Positions 17,703 through 25,110 are shown, counted from the stretch's first letter. The stretch: 30,214 nucleotides of DNA from Myxococcales bacterium UBA5297 (GCA_002408385.1 DHSB01000168.1:1210-31423); one strand, 5' to 3'. Notes: generated by a model from the letters alone, not told the origin. Made by a program: numbers and translations.

Positions 17703-18932
17703 CTACTTGTACTTGACGAAGTCGGCGAGCACCTCGCGCACCAGCGTGCCGACCGGCATGCGGTTGCGCTCGGCGATCTCCTTGAGCGCCTCGTAGGTCT
17801 CTTCGCTGACGCTGACGGTGAGCACCTTGTCCGAGCCGTCGGTCGTGTGGTTGACCTCGGTGTGCTCGGGTTGGGCCTTGGGCCGCAGCGGAATCGGCGG
17901 ATTGTCGGGGGCCGGCTCCTCGTATTCGACCACCAGCTCCTGGCCCGGCGGACGCGTGCCGGTCATCAGGCGCTTCTTCTCCTCCTCGAGCTCGTCGGAG
18001 AAGAGCTGCTTGAGGAAGTTCGACAAGTGGATGTTCGAGGGGGTGAACTCGTACTGGGACAAGAACTGGTCGACGTCGTACTGCATGTCCCAGGCGGTCT
18101 GGTAGCGCTTCTCGCGGTCCTTCTCGAGCGCCTTCATGAGAATGCGCTCGACGGCCTCGGGGATGTCCGCCTTGAAATAGCTGGGGGCGTAGATCTTCCC
18201 CTCGGTGATCGACTTGAGGATGGCGACCTCGCTGTCGCCGGTGAAGAGCTTGAAGCCGGTGACCCACTCGTAGAGGACCACGCCGAGCGAGAAGATGTCC
18301 GAGCGCGAGTCGAGCGGCTTGCCCATGCACTGCTCGGGCGACATGTAGGAGAGCTTGCCCTTGATCTCTCCGGCGCGCGTCTGCTCGATCTGGTTGGCCG
18401 CCTTGGCGATGCCGAAGTCGAGGATCTTCACCGTCCCGTCGAACGACACGAAGATGTTCTCGGGGGTCACGTCGCGGTGGACGATGTTCAGCGCGTTTCC
18501 GTAGAGGTCGCACTTCTGATGCGCATAGAAGAGCCCCTCGCAGACCGAGGAGGCGATCTTCAAGGCGTAGACCATCGGGAACGGGATCCCCATCGAGTCG
18601 GCCTTGGGGATGATGCGCCGCATGTCGCGCCCGAAGATGTACTCCATGGCGATGAAGTACGCGTCGGCGATCTTCCCGAGGTCGTAGATCTGGACGATGT
18701 TCGGGTGGTTGAGCTGTGCGGCGAGCTTGGCTTCGTTGAGGAACATGTTCACGAAGCTCTTCTGGTTCGACAGATGCGGCCGGATGCGCTTGATGACGAT
18801 GGTCTTCTCGAAGCCCTCGAGCCCGGCCTGACGCGCGAGAAAGATTTCCGCCATTCCGCCGACCGCGATGCGGTCGACCAGGGTGTACTTGCCGAAGCGG
18901 CGCGACTCTTTGGCGCGTTCCTCGATGGGCAT
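17703..18932 (-). CDS. Eukaryotic-type Ser/Thr protein kinase with C-terminal ribbon-helix-helix-like segment
   Basis: A 409-residue cytoplasmic kinase with no membrane segment. The domain spans about 15-290: Gly-loop GGMAEIF (25-31), ATP-anchoring Lys48 in VIKR, catalytic loop HRDVTPEN (152-159), DFG (172-174) and SPE (198-200). Thus the kinase looks active. A linker of about 80 residues (320-365, Pro/Glu-rich) leads to residues 369-409, VLTVSVSEETYEALKEIAER followed by NRMPVGTLVREVLADFVKYK. This reads as a ribbon-helix-helix (Arc/MetJ) unit with strand, helix and helix. Such units dimerise and bind DNA, so the kinase may dimerise or act on DNA; this is inference. ATG 18932 is chosen because the frame further upstream is not protein-like. 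TATACT lies 36 bases upstream as a possible -10. Confidence 0.9.
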   Translation of the reverse strand: MPIEERAKESRRFGKYTLVDRIAVGGMAEIFLARQAGLEGFEKTIVIKRIRPHLSNQKSFVNMFLNEAKLAAQLNHPNIVQIYDLGKIADAYFIAMEYIFGRDMRRIIPKADSMGIPFPMVYALKIASSVCEGLFYAHQKCDLYGNALNIVHRDVTPENIFVSFDGTVKILDFGIAKAANQIEQTRAGEIKGKLSYMSPEQCMGKPLDSRSDIFSLGVVLYEWVTGFKLFTGDSEVAILKSITEGKIYAPSYFKADIPEAVERILMKALEKDREKRYQTAWDMQYDVDQFLSQYEFTPSNIHLSNFLKQLFSDELEEEKKRLMTGTRPPGQELVVEYEEPAPDNPPIPLRPKAQPEHTEVNHTTDGSDKVLTVSVSEETYEALKEIAERNRMPVGTLVREVLADFVKYK

Positions 18933-18967
18933 GGAGATTCTCTCGAGCGCGGGTGAAAAGGTCGGCC

Positions 18968-18973
18968 AGTATA
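18968..18973 (-). promoter_or_regulatory. -10-like TATACT for the kinase gene
   Basis: On the minus strand TATACT matches the sigma-70 -10 consensus in five of six positions and lies 36 bases before the kinase ATG. No good -35 is seen 17 bases further upstream. It suggests the kinase has its own promoter separate from the envelope gene pair upstream. Confidence 0.4.
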
Positions 18974-19050
18974 GAGGAAGCGCTCGTCCGCGCGGTAGGG
19001 CCGGGGGCGGTGGGTACGAGTGGCGAGCGATTGGGATGGCGCACGCTCGC

Positions 19051-19608
19051 TCAGTCGAGCAGCGCGCCCGCGAAGGCGCCCTCGAGCCGCTCGAGCTTGC
19101 CTTCGATGCCCGTTGCCAGCTCCAGCACGAAGCGACCGCTGACCCCATCGCCCGGCTGATCGCTATTGGCCTCGAGCTCTAGGAAGCCGGAGACCGCGCG
19201 CACCAGGAAGCTGCCGTCGTCGAGGCGCGCCTCGGCCCCTGGCGGCTCGGGCCAGCCATCGAAGGCGGCGGTGCGCGACTCGACGAGCACTTCGGGGCCA
19301 GGCTGCGCGCCGACGAGGACGAGCTGGCGACCCTGCGGCCGCTGTGCGAGCGCGATGTGGATCGCCCGCAGCGGGCCCCGCTCGTTCGGCTCGTCGAGCG
19401 GGCGCTGCGAGTCGGCGATGAGCACTCGAAACGGGCCGGCCCCGTGGATGCGGGCCGCGCCGGTGAAGTCGAAGGGCGTCTCCCACGGCGCGGTCCGCCG
19501 AAACAGGTGGCCGCGCACGCATGCGGTCCCGTCGGTGGCCGAGCCGCAGCCCGCGAGGAGGGAGAGCGCCAGCAGCGCCGCCGCGGACGCGACCAGGGGC
19601 CGGCTCAC
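19051..19608 (-). CDS. Hypothetical lipoprotein, coupled to the upstream envelope gene
   Basis: A 185-residue exported protein. The signal peptide (from GTG 19608, VSRPLVASAAALLALS) ends in LLAGC, a clear lipobox. The mature part is beta-rich, with strands such as GPFRVLIADSQ, RQLVLVGAQPG and SGRFVLELATG, and contains one cysteine besides the anchor. I do not recognise a family. GTG 19608 overlaps the TGA stop of the upstream gene in GTGA, indicating translational coupling, and places the signal peptide correctly. An earlier in-frame start would add an arginine-rich stretch that is not protein-like. It probably acts together with the putative outer-membrane protein encoded just upstream. Confidence 0.7.
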   Translation of the reverse strand: MSRPLVASAAALLALSLLAGCGSATDGTACVRGHLFRRTAPWETPFDFTGAARIHGAGPFRVLIADSQRPLDEPNERGPLRAIHIALAQRPQGRQLVLVGAQPGPEVLVESRTAAFDGWPEPPGAEARLDDGSFLVRAVSGFLELEANSDQPGDGVSGRFVLELATGIEGKLERLEGAFAGALLD

Positions 19609-20249
19609 CACGACAGCCCTCCGAACCCGGCCTCGAGCCAGGTTTGCAGCGCGACGGGCGAAGCGCCGATCGCCTGGGGCAGACTCGGCGTCCGCAGCAG
19701 CAGGTCGAGGCCAAGAAGCAGCGAGACCGGGCCCAGGCGCCAGTGGACGACCGGGCCGGCCATCCCCGCGTAGGACAAGCCGCCGGGGACGAACCCGCAT
19801 TGCGGGGCGCCATCACGGCTTGCGCACCAGGCCCAGGAGCGGTCGTAGCCAGCCTGGGCCGCGATTTCGAACAGGACCCGAAAATCGCCCACAAAGGCGA
19901 CCAGCCGGTAGGCCAGCTTCAAGTGAGAGCCGGCTATCCCCGTGGTGTGCGCGACCTCGTCCTGTGCCCGGAGGCCGATCTGCGAGGCGAGAGTCATCGC
20001 AAGCTCGTGCCCTCCCAACTCGAAGGCGCCCGAAAGTACACCTCCGACCGCGCCTCCGCCGGGGCTGCGCAGGGACAGGTCCTGGAATTGGACCCCGCCG
20101 GAGAGTCGCAGGCGCCGGGCATCGAAGGTGGGGACGCCCTGCCAGCGCAGCGTGCGCGCGGCCTGGACCTGCGGCACCTCAGGCGCCGAGGCGAGCGGGG
20201 GGCCCGCGCCGAGCGAGCCGAGCAGTCCGAGAAGCAGGCAGGACAGCAT
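19605..20249 (-). CDS. Putative outer-membrane or envelope beta-barrel protein
   Basis: A 214-residue exported protein. The signal peptide is MLSCLLLGLLGSLGAGPPLA, with probable cleavage near ASA (about 20-22). The mature protein alternates polar and hydrophobic residues in strand-like runs (LRLSGGVQFQDLSLRS, HLKLAYRLVAFVGDF, VSLLLGLDLLL) and ends in an aromatic residue (Trp), which suits a small outer-membrane beta-barrel. Two cysteines (AWCASRDGAPQC) could form a disulfide in a loop. The start is ATG 20249, fifteen codons inside the longest frame, because it begins the signal peptide. Together with the coupled lipoprotein it forms a two-gene unit. Homology is not recognised, so the role stays open. 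Confidence 0.65.
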   Translation of the reverse strand: MLSCLLLGLLGSLGAGPPLASAPEVPQVQAARTLRWQGVPTFDARRLRLSGGVQFQDLSLRSPGGGAVGGVLSGAFELGGHELAMTLASQIGLRAQDEVAHTTGIAGSHLKLAYRLVAFVGDFRVLFEIAAQAGYDRSWAWCASRDGAPQCGFVPGGLSYAGMAGPVVHWRLGPVSLLLGLDLLLRTPSLPQAIGASPVALQTWLEAGFGGLSW

Positions 20250-20367
20250 GCGACATCGAAGCTGGAGGGGAACCGGAGCCCGACGAGCCAGCACACCGCG
20301 AGGCGCGTCGGTACCATCGGGGGCAACGATCGCAGACTGCGCCGCCGCCCGGCAAGATGGCCCGCAA

Positions 20368-20398
20368 GAAAAAGGGCGGCGTCCGCAGACGCCGCCCC
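20368..20398 (-). terminator. Strong Rho-independent terminator of the Flp pilin gene
   Basis: GGGCGGCGTC (20374-20383) and GACGCCGCCC (20388-20397) form a perfect 10-bp stem with a CGCA loop. On the minus strand the stem is followed by five T residues (20373-20369). It lies 23 bases past the pilin stop, so it ends the pilin transcript and insulates the envelope gene pair downstream. Confidence 0.88.
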
Positions 20399-20420
20399 AA
20401 GAGCCGCAGTGGAGGTCGGC

Positions 20421-20684
20421 CTACTTGTAGCTGGTGTTGCCGAAGTTGTTGATCATGCGCTTGCGCACCGAGGTGGCCGTGCCGGCCGAACCGGCCTGGG
20501 TCACGCGGGCGTTGTTGTTGCCGCCGAGGACGTTCGCCGAGGTGGCGAACAGGGCGCGCAGGTTCTGGCCGAAGACGGAGATGATGCCGATCGCGGCGAT
20601 GGCGATGAGGGCGACGATGATGATGTACTCGGTCATGCCCTGGCCTTCTTCGCTCCGAATCAGGGTCTTCATGCGGTTCATCAT
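20421..20684 (-). CDS. Flp-family type IVb pilin
   Basis: An 87-residue prepilin. The short charged leader MMNRMKTLIRSEEG is followed by QGMTEYIIIVALIAIAAIGI, the Flp motif: cleavage after Gly14 leaves Glu at +5 and Tyr at +6 (GQGMTEY). The hydrophobic helix (about 20-38) packs the pilus core, and a short polar tail rich in Asn, Ala and Arg ends in NTSYK. Flp pilins are processed by a TadV-type peptidase and assembled by the Tad apparatus into adhesive fibres; none of those genes is in this window. ATG 20684 has AAGGAGAGAA about five bases upstream; ATG 20681 or 20672 are alternatives. It is followed by a strong terminator, so it is expressed as a single gene, as usual for an abundant pilin. 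Confidence 0.92.
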   Translation of the reverse strand: MMNRMKTLIRSEEGQGMTEYIIIVALIAIAAIGIISVFGQNLRALFATSANVLGGNNNARVTQAGSAGTATSVRKRMINNFGNTSYK

Positions 20685-20878
20685 GGCTTCTCTCCTTGAG
20701 GCAGTGAGTGGGTGGGCTCTGCGTCTTGTTGCTGAAGCTTGGCTGCTTACGGTTGCAAGTCTGGCCTAGATGCCGGCGGCCGCATATCGGTCATCAGGCG
20801 GAGGGGGCCTGCTGCGGCATCCGATGTCGGGAGGATGCTGGGGCCGGGACTGGTTTGGCCGCTGGGCAGGCGCTCGGG

Positions 20879-20884
20879 CATAAT
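20879..20884 (+). promoter_or_regulatory. -10-like CATAAT upstream of the histidine kinase gene
   Basis: CATAAT lies 51 bases before the histidine kinase ATG, with TTGGCC 18 bases further upstream as a weak -35. It is one of several -10-like hexamers found 36-55 bases before genes in this window. Confidence 0.35.
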
Positions 20885-20934
20885 CCGCCGCCTCAGGGAG
20901 GCGCCTCTACCTCGCTGAGTTTGGAGCGCTCGAT

Positions 20935-21885
20935 ATGTCGCAGGCGGTAGAGAAGGCAGTTGCGCCGCAGCCAGAGGGCGCACATTCGGAGAGGCTCTCA
21001 GCGCTGTTTGACGTCTTGCCCCCGGGCGCCGAGGTCTGCGGCCTCGTCTTCGACCCGCGGCTTCGCGTCGCCACGGCATCGAGCGGGTGTGAGGCCTTGT
21101 TCGGTCGCGACGTGCGCTCGGCTTCCGTGACCGAGCTCTTCCGCGATTTCCAGGCGCCGAAGGCGGAAGTGGCCACGCTCGATCTGCTCACGCGCTCGGT
21201 AGGCCGGCCCAAGCACGTTCGGGTCTTTTGGAAGCAAGCCGCACGGCAGGTCACGGCGCTCGTCATCGATCTCGAGGCGATGTCCAAGGGTGGGCACGCC
21301 GTCGCTGCAGCCACTGCCCGTCTGGCCTCCGAGGTGGTTCACGAAGGCCGCAACCCCTTGACCACCATCAAGTTGACGCTCCAGACCCTCGCCCGGTCGC
21401 GGCTCGAAGGGCGGCTGCCGAGGAAAGTGGCCCTGGCGATGCGTGAGGTGAGGACCTCGGAGCGCATCTTCAGTGCGCTCTCGGGTCTCGGGCGGGTGTC
21501 CGAACCAACCGAGGGGGTAGATCTCGCCGAGGCGCTCGAGGCAGCGGTGTCCGACATGCGCTGCGAACTCGACGAGCGCGGCCTTGGGCTTCGGTGCGAG
21601 CTGTCGCTCGGCGAGGTCTCGAGGAGAGTTGACGGAGGCCGGTTGCAGCTCGCGGTCGGTCAGCTCATCGGGTTAGTCGGCCATGGCCTCGAGGCGGGGC
21701 AAGTCCGGCTCGCGGCGACGCAGCTCCCCGGGGGCGTGGAAATCCTCGTCGAGGCCGAGCCGGCCCCCTCGCGGCGCCCCAGCGGTGCCGAGCTCTCCAT
21801 CGAGCTTGTCCGAAAGATTGCCGCCGAGCACGGCGGCGAACTGATCGACTTCGCGCGGGGCTTCCGCTTGACCCTTGCCGCTTGA
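20935..21885 (+). CDS. Sensor histidine kinase homologue with degenerate ATPase domain
   Basis: A 316-residue soluble protein. Residues about 22-118 look like a PAS-type sensor (VATASSGCEALFGRDVRSAS). The dimerisation and phosphoacceptor helices follow, with the H-box VVHEGRNPLTTIKLTLQ, which keeps His136. The C-terminal part (195-316) aligns in outline with HATPase_c, ending in ELSIELVRKIAAEHGGELID, the usual G2-to-end text. However, the N-box reads LIGLVGHGLEAG without its Asn residues, and no DxGxG is present before it (VEAEPAPSRRPSGAE). ATP binding is therefore doubtful. It could be a phosphotransferase or adapter in the manner of ChpT or Spo0B, or an inactive regulator. The NtrC-family gene follows 283 bases downstream on the same strand. 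Start at ATG 20935; no membrane segments. Confidence 0.78.
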   Translation: MSQAVEKAVAPQPEGAHSERLSALFDVLPPGAEVCGLVFDPRLRVATASSGCEALFGRDVRSASVTELFRDFQAPKAEVATLDLLTRSVGRPKHVRVFWKQAARQVTALVIDLEAMSKGGHAVAAATARLASEVVHEGRNPLTTIKLTLQTLARSRLEGRLPRKVALAMREVRTSERIFSALSGLGRVSEPTEGVDLAEALEAAVSDMRCELDERGLGLRCELSLGEVSRRVDGGRLQLAVGQLIGLVGHGLEAGQVRLAATQLPGGVEILVEAEPAPSRRPSGAELSIELVRKIAAEHGGELIDFARGFRLTLAA

Positions 21886-21887
21886 CC

Positions 21888-21903
21888 GGAGGCCGCGGCC
21901 TCC
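21888..21903. terminator. Perfect palindrome just after the histidine kinase stop
   Basis: GGAGGCCGCGGCCTCC is a 16-base perfect palindrome two bases after the stop codon. As RNA it could form a 6-bp stem with a CGCG loop. There is no T-tract, so it may be a weak terminator or processing site, or simply a palindrome. Confidence 0.35.
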
Positions 21904-22150
21904 GAGCCCTCCGTGAGCCGAAGCCGCGATCGGAGCAACCTCCCTGAATTCAAGGCGTTTGTCTGCCGCTCCGCCGGCCCCGAGGGCCGCGCGAGGCTGC
22001 TCTTCCCCGGTGGCCCCGAGCGAGTCCGGGAATATCACTGAGACGGCGTGCCTGGCTCGCCGCACCGGGGAGGGTGCGCCGCCCGATCGCCAAAGCACAC
22101 TGCCGTGGCGGCTGGCGCTTCCGGTTCCGCACGCCCGGTGGTAAAGAGGC

Positions 22151-22168
22151 GGCCCTTCAGGAAGGGCC
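22151..22168 (+). promoter_or_regulatory. Hairpin that buries the ribosome binding site of the NtrC-family gene
   Basis: GGCCCTTC (22151-22158) is complementary to GAAGGGCC (22161-22168), and the start codon follows at once at 22169. The Shine-Dalgarno AGGAAGGG (22159-22166) lies in the loop and 3' arm. In RNA this gives a 7-bp stem with a CAGG loop, so folding would block ribosome binding. It may make translation of the regulator dependent on temperature, a protein or upstream translation. Confidence 0.5.
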
Positions 22169-23542
22169 ATGGAGAACCTGCTTCTCGTCGACGACGACCT
22201 CAGCCTGCGCGAAACGCTCCGGATGCACTTCGAGGAGATGCGAGAGGGCAGTGCGCAGCGCTACGCGGTGCATACCGCTGGCAGCCTGCGTGAGGCGCGC
22301 GCGCTCGCCGAGAAGATCGGCCCCGACCTGATCATCCTCGACATGCAGTTGCCCGACGGCTCCGCGCTCGATGTGCTCCCCGAGCTCAAGGCGGTGGCGG
22401 GCGACGCCCCGGTCCTCATCGTCACCGCGCACGCGAACATGGAGACGACGATCCGGGCGATGAAGATGGCGGCTTTTGATTTCTTGCGAAAGCCGTTCGA
22501 CGACGTGGAGACGCTCGATCGCGCGGTGACGCGCGCCCTGGAGATGCGCCGCCTGTCGCGCCGTGCAGCCGCTCTGCGCGTCGAGGAGCCGCCGCAGCTT
22601 GGCGACATCGTCGGCAACAGCCCGCGGATGCAGCAGATCCTCAAGGAGATCGGCAAGGTCGCCGCGAGCCGCGCCTCCGTGCTGATCACCGGCGAGTCGG
22701 GCACCGGCAAGGAGCTGATTGCCCGGGTCATCCACAACTACAGCGACGAGAAGCCGCGACCCTTCGTGGGCATCAACTGTTCGGCCATCGTGGACACGCT
22801 TCTCGAGAGCGAGCTGTTCGGGCACGAGAAGGGCTCGTTCACCGGGGCCCAATCCGCCAAGCCGGGCAAGTTTGAGCTCGCCGAAAACGGGACCATCTTC
22901 CTCGACGAGATCGGCGACATGTCGCTCGCCCTGCAGGCCAAGCTGCTGCGGGTGCTCCAGGAGCGCGAGTTCGAGCGGGTCGGCGGCGTGCGGCGCCTGC
23001 GGCTGCGCGCCCGGGTGGTCGCGGCCACCAACCGCGACCTTCCGCAGGAGGTGACGGCGAACCGCTTCCGCGAGGACCTCTACCAAAGGCTCAAGGTGGT
23101 CACCATCGAGGTGCCTCCTCTGCGCGAGCGCCGCGAGGACATCCCCGCGCTCGTCCAGAGCCTGCTCGCCAAGATCAACGAGAAGGTCCACAAGCAGGTC
23201 AATAACGTCCCGGCCGAGGTGCTCGAGTATCTCTGCATGCTGCCCTGGCCGGGCAACGTGCGCGAGCTCGAGAACGTCTTGACCCGAGCCATCGTGCTCT
23301 CTCCCGGCGACGTCCTGCTGCGCGAGCACCTGCCCTCTATCGAGGGCAAGGCGTCGGTGGCCGCCCCTCCGACCGAGGAAGGCTTCCCGACGCTCGAAGA
23401 GGCCGAGAGGGTGCACGTTCTGAAGGCGCTCGAGATCACCCGTTGGCACAAGGGCCGAGCTTGCCAGCTCCTTGGCATCAGCCGCCCGACTCTCGAGCGC
23501 AAGCTGAAGAAGTACCGCGGAGAGAAGGCGGCCGAGGCGTAG
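22169..23542 (+). CDS. NtrC-family sigma-54-dependent response regulator
   Basis: A 457-residue cytoplasmic transcription activator. The receiver domain (1-125) has the acidic pocket VDDD (7-10), phospho-acceptor Asp58 in ILDMQLPDG, and Lys108 in RKPF. The AAA+ domain (about 145-375) shows Walker A GESGTGKE (175-182), the sigma-54-contacting loop GSFTGA (222-227; a Ser replaces the common Ala), Walker B IFLDE (243-247), and PWPGNVREL (359-367). A Fis-type helix-turn-helix lies at about 412-450 (HKGRACQLLGISRPTLERKL). Members use ATP hydrolysis to open sigma-54 promoters when phosphorylated. The likely partner is the degenerate histidine kinase upstream, or another kinase elsewhere. Translation starts at ATG 22169, whose Shine-Dalgarno sits in a hairpin. 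The gene appears complete and functional. Confidence 0.93.
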   Translation: MENLLLVDDDLSLRETLRMHFEEMREGSAQRYAVHTAGSLREARALAEKIGPDLIILDMQLPDGSALDVLPELKAVAGDAPVLIVTAHANMETTIRAMKMAAFDFLRKPFDDVETLDRAVTRALEMRRLSRRAAALRVEEPPQLGDIVGNSPRMQQILKEIGKVAASRASVLITGESGTGKELIARVIHNYSDEKPRPFVGINCSAIVDTLLESELFGHEKGSFTGAQSAKPGKFELAENGTIFLDEIGDMSLALQAKLLRVLQEREFERVGGVRRLRLRARVVAATNRDLPQEVTANRFREDLYQRLKVVTIEVPPLRERREDIPALVQSLLAKINEKVHKQVNNVPAEVLEYLCMLPWPGNVRELENVLTRAIVLSPGDVLLREHLPSIEGKASVAAPPTEEGFPTLEEAERVHVLKALEITRWHKGRACQLLGISRPTLERKLKKYRGEKAAEA

Positions 23543-23844
23543 CAGGAGCCGGCGCTCGCCTCTGTCCGCCCGGCTTTTCGCCCGACCCGGGTCGAGCTGC
23601 TTAGGGCTGCCGCGGGAGGAGCTGCTCCTCTTGTGCGCGCCGCTGGCGCCCTGGCGCCCGTCTTCGGGGTTCGCGCCGAGGGTCGCGCCGAAGGCAGCCG
23701 GATTCCACTTCAGCCGCCTGCTGAACCTCCGCGCCGACTGGTTCCGGCGAGGAAGCGCCGCGGCAGCGAATGCCTGGGCTATTGCGCCCCTCGGCCCGCC
23801 TTCTTGCGCAGCCGCAGCGCCGGGATCGAGCCGCCGGATTGGCC

Positions 23845-23860
23845 GCTGGCAAATGCCAGC
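23845..23860. repeat. Inverted repeat GCTGGCA-AA-TGCCAGC
   Basis: Seven-base arms around a two-base centre form a near-perfect palindrome in the long region upstream of the CRP-like gene. It looks like an operator for a dimeric regulator or a small hairpin. It does not fit the sigma-54 promoter spacing. Confidence 0.35.
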
Positions 23861-24086
23861 TTTGGCGCGGCGCTCCCGGCGGGCGCGGGTGAGCGCGGGG
23901 CGGCAAGCGCTTCGCGGTCGTGAGCGGCCGCGCCACTGGCGATGTCGGCTCTCGCTCGGCGGCCAAGAGCGTCGCTCGGCTTTGGGGGCGCGCACGTTTC
24001 GTTCTCCAGCCAACGGTCGCCGCCGCGCTGCGGTCGGCTTTTGGACGCATCCTGCAGAAAGCGTTCAATCGAAATCGACGGCATCT

Positions 24087-24099
24087 GAACGAAACGTTC
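24087..24099. promoter_or_regulatory. Dyad GAACG-AAA-CGTTC with a second copy 93 bases upstream
   Basis: GAACGAAACGTTC has exact 5-base arms around AAA and lies about 180 bases before the CRP-like gene. The 11-mer ACGTTTCGTTC, complement of its first part, recurs at 23994-24004. Two copies of such a motif could be operators for the nearby regulator itself or another protein; this is inference. Confidence 0.4.
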
Positions 24100-24279
24100 G
24101 GCTGTCAGGAAGCGGTCGGACCGCGGGCACGAAGGTCCGGCATCCGGAAGTGGCCAAGAACAATCAGGTCGCGGGAAAGCCCTCCTCCCGGTCGACCGGT
24201 GGCACGGGTTTTGGTGAATGCGCGCCGGTCAACTTTTCAGCGCCTCTGGCAACCAGGGGCATTCACGGGAGAGACAAGG

Positions 24280-25032
24280 ATGAGGCTTCAGAAGACGGTA
24301 GGTGGATCGGTCACGACCCCGGCGGCCAAGCCCTTGGGCCCCAACCTGAGCAGCGCGGCGAACATCCTGTCGGCGCCGGCGCTGCCGATCGGCGCCGAGG
24401 TGGTCGACTTCCGGGGGTACTTCAAGGTCGAGGTCTTCCCGCACAACGCGGTGATCTACCGGCCCGGCGACTCGTCGGACCGCGTCTACCTGCTCAAGCG
24501 CGGGCGGGTGCGCCTGATCCGCACCGGCCGCAACGCGGCCCGCTCGGTGCTGGCCATCCTGCGCGGAGGCGACCTGTTCGGCGAGGTGTCGCTGGGCGAG
24601 TCGGGGGCCACCGAGGAGCTCGCCGTCGCCTCGGGCGAGACCGAGGTCTGGTCCATCGAGGGCAGCGAGTTCAAGGACCTGCTCGAGAGCCGCCCGAGCT
24701 TGTCGACCGACATCATCCGCGCCCAGAACGAGCGCATCCGCCACATGCGCCGCCGGCTGCTCGGCCTGACGTTCAAGGAGGTCCCGGCGCGCCTGGCCGA
24801 AACCCTGCTGACCCTGGGCGAGTCGCTCGGCGAGCGCTGTCCGCACGGGGGCGAGGTCGACCTGCGCGGCGTCACCCAGCAGGACCTCGCCGACCTGGTC
24901 GGCGCCTCGCGCTCGTTCGTCTCCACGCTCATCAACGAGATGAAGCGCGACGGCTACCTCGGCAACGTCGGCCGCATCCTCTGCATCCGCGACCAGAAGT
25001 CGCTGCGCAAGATCGCCAGCAAGGAGAAGTAG
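24280..25032 (+). CDS. CRP/FNR-family transcriptional regulator
   Basis: A 250-residue cytoplasmic regulator. The N-terminal extension (1-45) is followed by a cyclic-nucleotide-binding-type beta roll (about 47-140; VYLLKRGRVRLI and GGDLFGEVSLGE), then a long dimerisation helix (140-165, IIRAQNERIRHMRRRLLGL) and a winged helix-turn-helix (about 170-245; VTQQDLADLVGASRSFVSTL). The phosphate-binding Arg-Ser/Thr of cAMP receptors is absent in the corresponding loop (ATEELAVA), and there is no FNR-type cysteine cluster, so the ligand is unknown. The start is ATG 24280; the frame runs upstream to 23920 but that text is not protein-like, and GAGAGACAAGG precedes the ATG. A clear terminator follows the stop. 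The long upstream region holds inverted repeats that may be its own operators. Confidence 0.88.
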   Translation: MRLQKTVGGSVTTPAAKPLGPNLSSAANILSAPALPIGAEVVDFRGYFKVEVFPHNAVIYRPGDSSDRVYLLKRGRVRLIRTGRNAARSVLAILRGGDLFGEVSLGESGATEELAVASGETEVWSIEGSEFKDLLESRPSLSTDIIRAQNERIRHMRRRLLGLTFKEVPARLAETLLTLGESLGERCPHGGEVDLRGVTQQDLADLVGASRSFVSTLINEMKRDGYLGNVGRILCIRDQKSLRKIASKEK

Positions 25033-25077
25033 AGGGCTCGTCTCCCCCCTCTCTTCCGAATCGCCCCGCCCCGCGGC

Positions 25078-25110
25078 AGCAGCGCCGCTCGGCGGGGCGC
25101 TGCTTTTCTT
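25078..25110 (+). terminator. Rho-independent terminator after the CRP-like gene
   Basis: AGCAGCGCC (25078-25086) pairs perfectly with GGCGCTGCT (25096-25104), a 9-bp stem with a 9-base loop, followed by a T-rich tract TTTTCTT (25104-25110). It is 45 bases past the stop codon and separates the regulator from the salvage operon. Confidence 0.88.

Larger units (their letters stand above)
23543..24279. other. 737-base intergenic region upstream of the CRP-like gene
   Basis: Open frames cross this stretch, but their peptides are Arg/Ala-rich antisense-like text and I accept none. It includes the palindrome GCTGGCAAATGCCAGC at 23845-23860, and ACGTTTCGTTC at 23994-24004 with its complement at 24087-24097 (see the dyad entry). 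A long leader or a small RNA could lie here, though nothing matches an RNA family I know. Confidence 0.45.

Noticed and set aside
20745..20770. Possible sigma-54 promoter (GG...TTGCA) upstream of the Flp pilin, minus strand
   Set aside because: The GG and GC elements are eight bases apart instead of ten, so the -24/-12 spacing is wrong.
23841..23861. Possible sigma-54 promoter at TGGCAAATGCCAGC
   Set aside because: The spacing between GG and GC is nine rather than ten bases, and the sequence is better explained as a palindrome.
22157..24013. 618-codon minus-strand frame opposite the NtrC-family gene
   Set aside because: It is a mirror of a clearly coding sequence with no domain of its own.
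24280..25032. FNR-type oxygen sensor
   Set aside because: The protein lacks the N-terminal cysteine cluster. Only two cysteines exist, both near the C-terminus.
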